NCBI RefSeq assembly: GCF_020829595.1
Contig: NZ_JAIVFW010000018.1
Coordinates: 1-64,000, forward strand
DNA length: 64,000 bases
Source of the DNA: Nostoc sp. CHAB 5844
Lineage (GTDB): Bacteria; Cyanobacteriota; Cyanobacteriia; Cyanobacteriales; Nostocaceae
Reading direction: 5' to 3'
In this document: positions 61,734-64,000 of the stretch, piece after piece
How the letters are laid out: each line of letters starts with the position of its first letter
Position numbering within the stretch: position 1 is the stretch's first letter
Notes under the pieces: generated by a model
Told to the model about the DNA's origin: nothing
Database searches by the model: none
What the model saw: only the letters and a program-made list of their open reading frames with translations
Made by a program: the position numbers and the translations under genes

Positions 61734-64000
61734 TTATTCCATCACAGAAGCCTTCAAAGTAACTCGCCCTTGCGAACCATAACCCACTTCATTGATATAA
61801 AGATTCGAGTCGCACAGTTCGGCAATAATATGTTCAGCCGATTTTTGTGGATCTATGGCTGGACTTAAATCAATGGAGCGAGCAAATACTTTTGGCCATT
61901 CCCATCTCAAGGTTTTGGTGAGTCCGAATAAACCAGCCGCGATCGCTCCATAATTGGTGTTATGCTCTAACCCAAATGCTCCATCTAATCGTGTCACTGC
62001 TAGGAAGGAACTGCGGGTGTAGTTTGCGGTTTCGGTGAGGAATTTTTTTAGGTGTTTTGCTATGAAGAAGATGTGCTTAACTATCGCTTTGTCCTGTTCT
62101 ACACCCTGGGGATGGATGTGAATGAAGCAACCAATTGTGCCAATATTAGTTGCGATCGCTGATAATTTGTGTTGGAGTAATTCTTCACTCATATCTGCGA
62201 GGGTGATGCGTTCTACAACCGCAGGTAAGGGCGCTTGTTGGGCGATGATAGCTTGGGGGAAGCTTAATACTACTACTTTCCAACCGCGATCGCAGAGAGT
62301 TTGCGCTACGTGGGAGGTAGTGAGGGAGCCATCATCTGTGATTAAGCAGATGTGTCCCTCTGGTAAACTGAACTCTAAGCTGTCGGGTAGTGGGAGGATT
62401 TTTAGTTGCGCGGGACGACGCGCAACGTTATCGATTACTTGGACTGGCTGGAAGTCCCAGTTAGACTGAGGCTTTTTTTTTTCACCCGCAACTAGGCGTT
62501 GCAGGTAATCAACTATTTGACCGATGGTTCGCAAGTCACCTAAGTCTTCGACGTTGGGTTTGGGTAAGTTGGGATATGTTTCTTGCATTGCTCCCAGAAT
62601 TTCTACTCGTTTGATGGAGTCGATACCTAAGTCGGCTTCCATGTCCATTTCGAGTTCCAGCATCTCTACTGGGTAGCCAGTTTTATCGCTGGTAATATTT
62701 AAGAGTGTTTGGGCGATATCTGCGTAATCTGTAGTATCTTCTACAATCTCTTCTACTAGAGTCTCAGCAATTACTATTGGTTCAGGTGCAGTTATTACAG
62801 GAACTACGGGTACGGTGGTGACTGGCATTTCTGGCAATGCTGGTGCTGGTAAAACCGCAACTCCGACACTAGGATTTCCTGAAGCATTAGATTGCAGATA
62901 TGTAATAATTTGCCCGATGGTGCGTTGTTCTGCTAGTTCTTCTAAGTTGGGCTTGGGTAAGTTAGGATACATTTCTTGTAATCCACCCAAGATTTCTACT
63001 CGTTTGATAGAGTCAATACCCAAGTCGGCTTCCATGTCCATCTCTAATTCGAGCATTTCTACTGGGTAGCCAGTCTTGTCGCTGATAATTGCGAGAAGGT
63101 TTTTGTCTAAGTCGGAGACATCAACAGCAGGTGTAGCTACAACGGGCGCGCTAATTACAGCTACAGGTTGAGGAGTCGGAATTTGCACCACTGGTGCGGG
63201 TGTTTCAATTACAGGCGCGGGAGTGAAAGCAACAGGTGCTTCAACTATAGGCTGAGGTGTAGGAATTTGCACTACTGGCACAGGTGCGACTGCTACAGGC
63301 TGGGGTGCAGGTGCTTCCACAACCTTAGAACCATTACCATTTTTAGCTACAGGCTCAACGACAGGTGTGAGTTGAGGTTCAATAATTTTGGTTGTTGGCG
63401 GTACTGGTGCTTCGGTAACGAGTGTTGGAGGAGTGAAGGGTACGAAGGGAGTGCTGGGTGTTAGTTCGACTGCAACACCACCAGCAATCAACTGTGAATA
63501 TTGTTGCTGAATGAGGTTGAAGAAGTTTTTGGCATATTCTACCTGTTCCAGAAGATATTGTTCATGGATGCGGAGGGTTTCACTTTGTTGAGAGTGAAAC
63601 TGCATCATGCTGCGTTCTACACCTTCCATAACCACTAGCTTCAGTTGTGCTGCTTCTTGGGAAGACTTGGCGTTAGCGAACAAAGCGTTTTGCTGCTGCA
63701 TCAGTTGGAAGAATGCTTTGGTATATTCCATCTGATGGTTGAGATACTGACCATGAGTTTGTAAGTTATCAGATTGATTCTTTTGGAATTGGGTCAGCAG
63801 GTACTCTAAGCTTTCTAGCATCCGCTGGTAATTTACCAAGTTTTCAGGTGTTGGCATATCAGATTCCTGGGCTAGTTGATTAGAAAGGATCGCAGGATTC
63901 ATTTCTGGTTCAGTGGAGATATTGGTTGTAGTAGTAACTTCGGGTGCTGGTTCTGGTTTGATAATTTCTTGAGGACTGATGCTTGAACTCTCCGAAACTC
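61734..64000 (-). CDS. Heterocyst glycolipid polyketide synthase, C-terminal part with two ACPs (cut by window)
   Basis: The frame stays open to base 64000 (no stop upstream of the Met at 63902), so this is the C-terminal part of a larger protein, probably with KS and AT domains beyond the edge, as in HglE or HglF. Visible: a helical region with repeated Gln-rich segments (MEYTKAFFQLMQQQ; VEYAKNFFNLIQQQ), a Pro/Val/Ala linker, two nearly identical acyl carrier domains (each with DLGIDSIKRVEIL, the Ser being the HetI target) and a final Rossmann-like KR structural half (GHICLITDDGSLTTSHVAQT). It is first of the visible hgl genes. Confidence 0.9.
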   Translation of the reverse strand, partial: VSESSSISPQEIIKPEPAPEVTTTTNISTEPEMNPAILSNQLAQESDMPTPENLVNYQRMLESLEYLLTQFQKNQSDNLQTHGQYLNHQMEYTKAFFQLMQQQNALFANAKSSQEAAQLKLVVMEGVERSMMQFHSQQSETLRIHEQYLLEQVEYAKNFFNLIQQQYSQLIAGGVAVELTPSTPFVPFTPPTLVTEAPVPPTTKIIEPQLTPVVEPVAKNGNGSKVVEAPAPQPVAVAPVPVVQIPTPQPIVEAPVAFTPAPVIETPAPVVQIPTPQPVAVISAPVVATPAVDVSDLDKNLLAIISDKTGYPVEMLELEMDMEADLGIDSIKRVEILGGLQEMYPNLPKPNLEELAEQRTIGQIITYLQSNASGNPSVGVAVLPAPALPEMPVTTVPVVPVITAPEPIVIAETLVEEIVEDTTDYADIAQTLLNITSDKTGYPVEMLELEMDMEADLGIDSIKRVEILGAMQETYPNLPKPNVEDLGDLRTIGQIVDYLQRLVAGEKKKPQSNWDFQPVQVIDNVARRPAQLKILPLPDSLEFSLPEGHICLITDDGSLTTSHVAQTLCDRGWKVVVLSFPQAIIAQQAPLPAVVERITLADMSEELLQHKLSAIATNIGTIGCFIHIHPQGVEQDKAIVKHIFFIAKHLKKFLTETANYTRSSFLAVTRLDGAFGLEHNTNYGAIAAGLFGLTKTLRWEWPKVFARSIDLSPAIDPQKSAEHIIAELCDSNLYINEVGYGSQGRVTLKASVME

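Overview
The window is chromosomal DNA from a filamentous, heterocyst-forming cyanobacterium of the Nostoc/Anabaena type. The evidence is a psbA gene for the photosystem II D1 protein, the chlL and chlN genes of dark protochlorophyllide reduction, chlP, the circadian and phycobilisome regulator rpaA, a heterocyst glycolipid (hgl) polyketide cluster with hetM/hglB, and hetI. Many GCGATCGC (HIP1) octamers and several families of short interspersed repeats typical of Nostocales support this. No species call is attempted.

Layout. 0-0.3 kb: right end of an insertion sequence. 0.4-3.4 kb: a divergent psbA, a Uma2-type nuclease gene, a YoeB toxin with its antitoxin, and a HicB-like gene whose 3' end is replaced by a repeat. 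3.5-7.0 kb: chlN, a DUF5331 gene and chlL, ending at a strong terminator. 7.4-11.6 kb: small genes, a FIST-sensor plus histidine-kinase pair, and a hicA-hicB pair. 11.6-18.7 kb: a MASE1 hybrid kinase, a Tat-exported PhoX-like protein with a candidate PHO box, a PEP-CTERM protein and an alpha/beta hydrolase. 18.8-23.6 kb: rpaA, chlP, a yidD-like gene with a Cys-rich tail, and a cysA-type sulfate transporter ATPase. 24.6-27.2 kb: two exported proteins of unknown function and an AhpD-like protein. 27.4-29.6 kb: hetI and an SDR gene, both lying between two copies of a MITE. 30.3-51.3 kb: a long island of two-component and c-di-GMP signalling genes, all on the minus strand. It includes a 2163-residue hybrid kinase with about 13 HAMP units. 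51.4-64.0 kb: the hgl cluster, read right to left, running off the right edge of the window.

How the genes work together. HetI is expected to load phosphopantetheine onto the acyl carrier domains of the hgl proteins. The cluster resembles a polyunsaturated-fatty-acid synthase: tandem ACPs, KR-DH, KS, a KS-like chain-length-factor with AT, a PfaD-type enoyl reductase, and a final ACP-thioester reductase that releases the fatty alcohol of the heterocyst glycolipid. In Anabaena PCC 7120, as I recall it, hetM, hetN and hetI are adjacent. Here the same order and orientations are kept, but about 22 kb of signalling genes separates hetM from the SDR in the hetN place, and that SDR lacks the RGSGR motif of HetN.

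The most unusual items are the HAMP array, the signalling island inside the het/hgl locus, a ketoreductase divided between two polypeptides, several MITE families with paired copies, and repeat-derived ends of at least four genes (hicB-like, a kinase, the KS gene and an internal insert in DUF5331). I found no tRNA, rRNA or CRISPR array.
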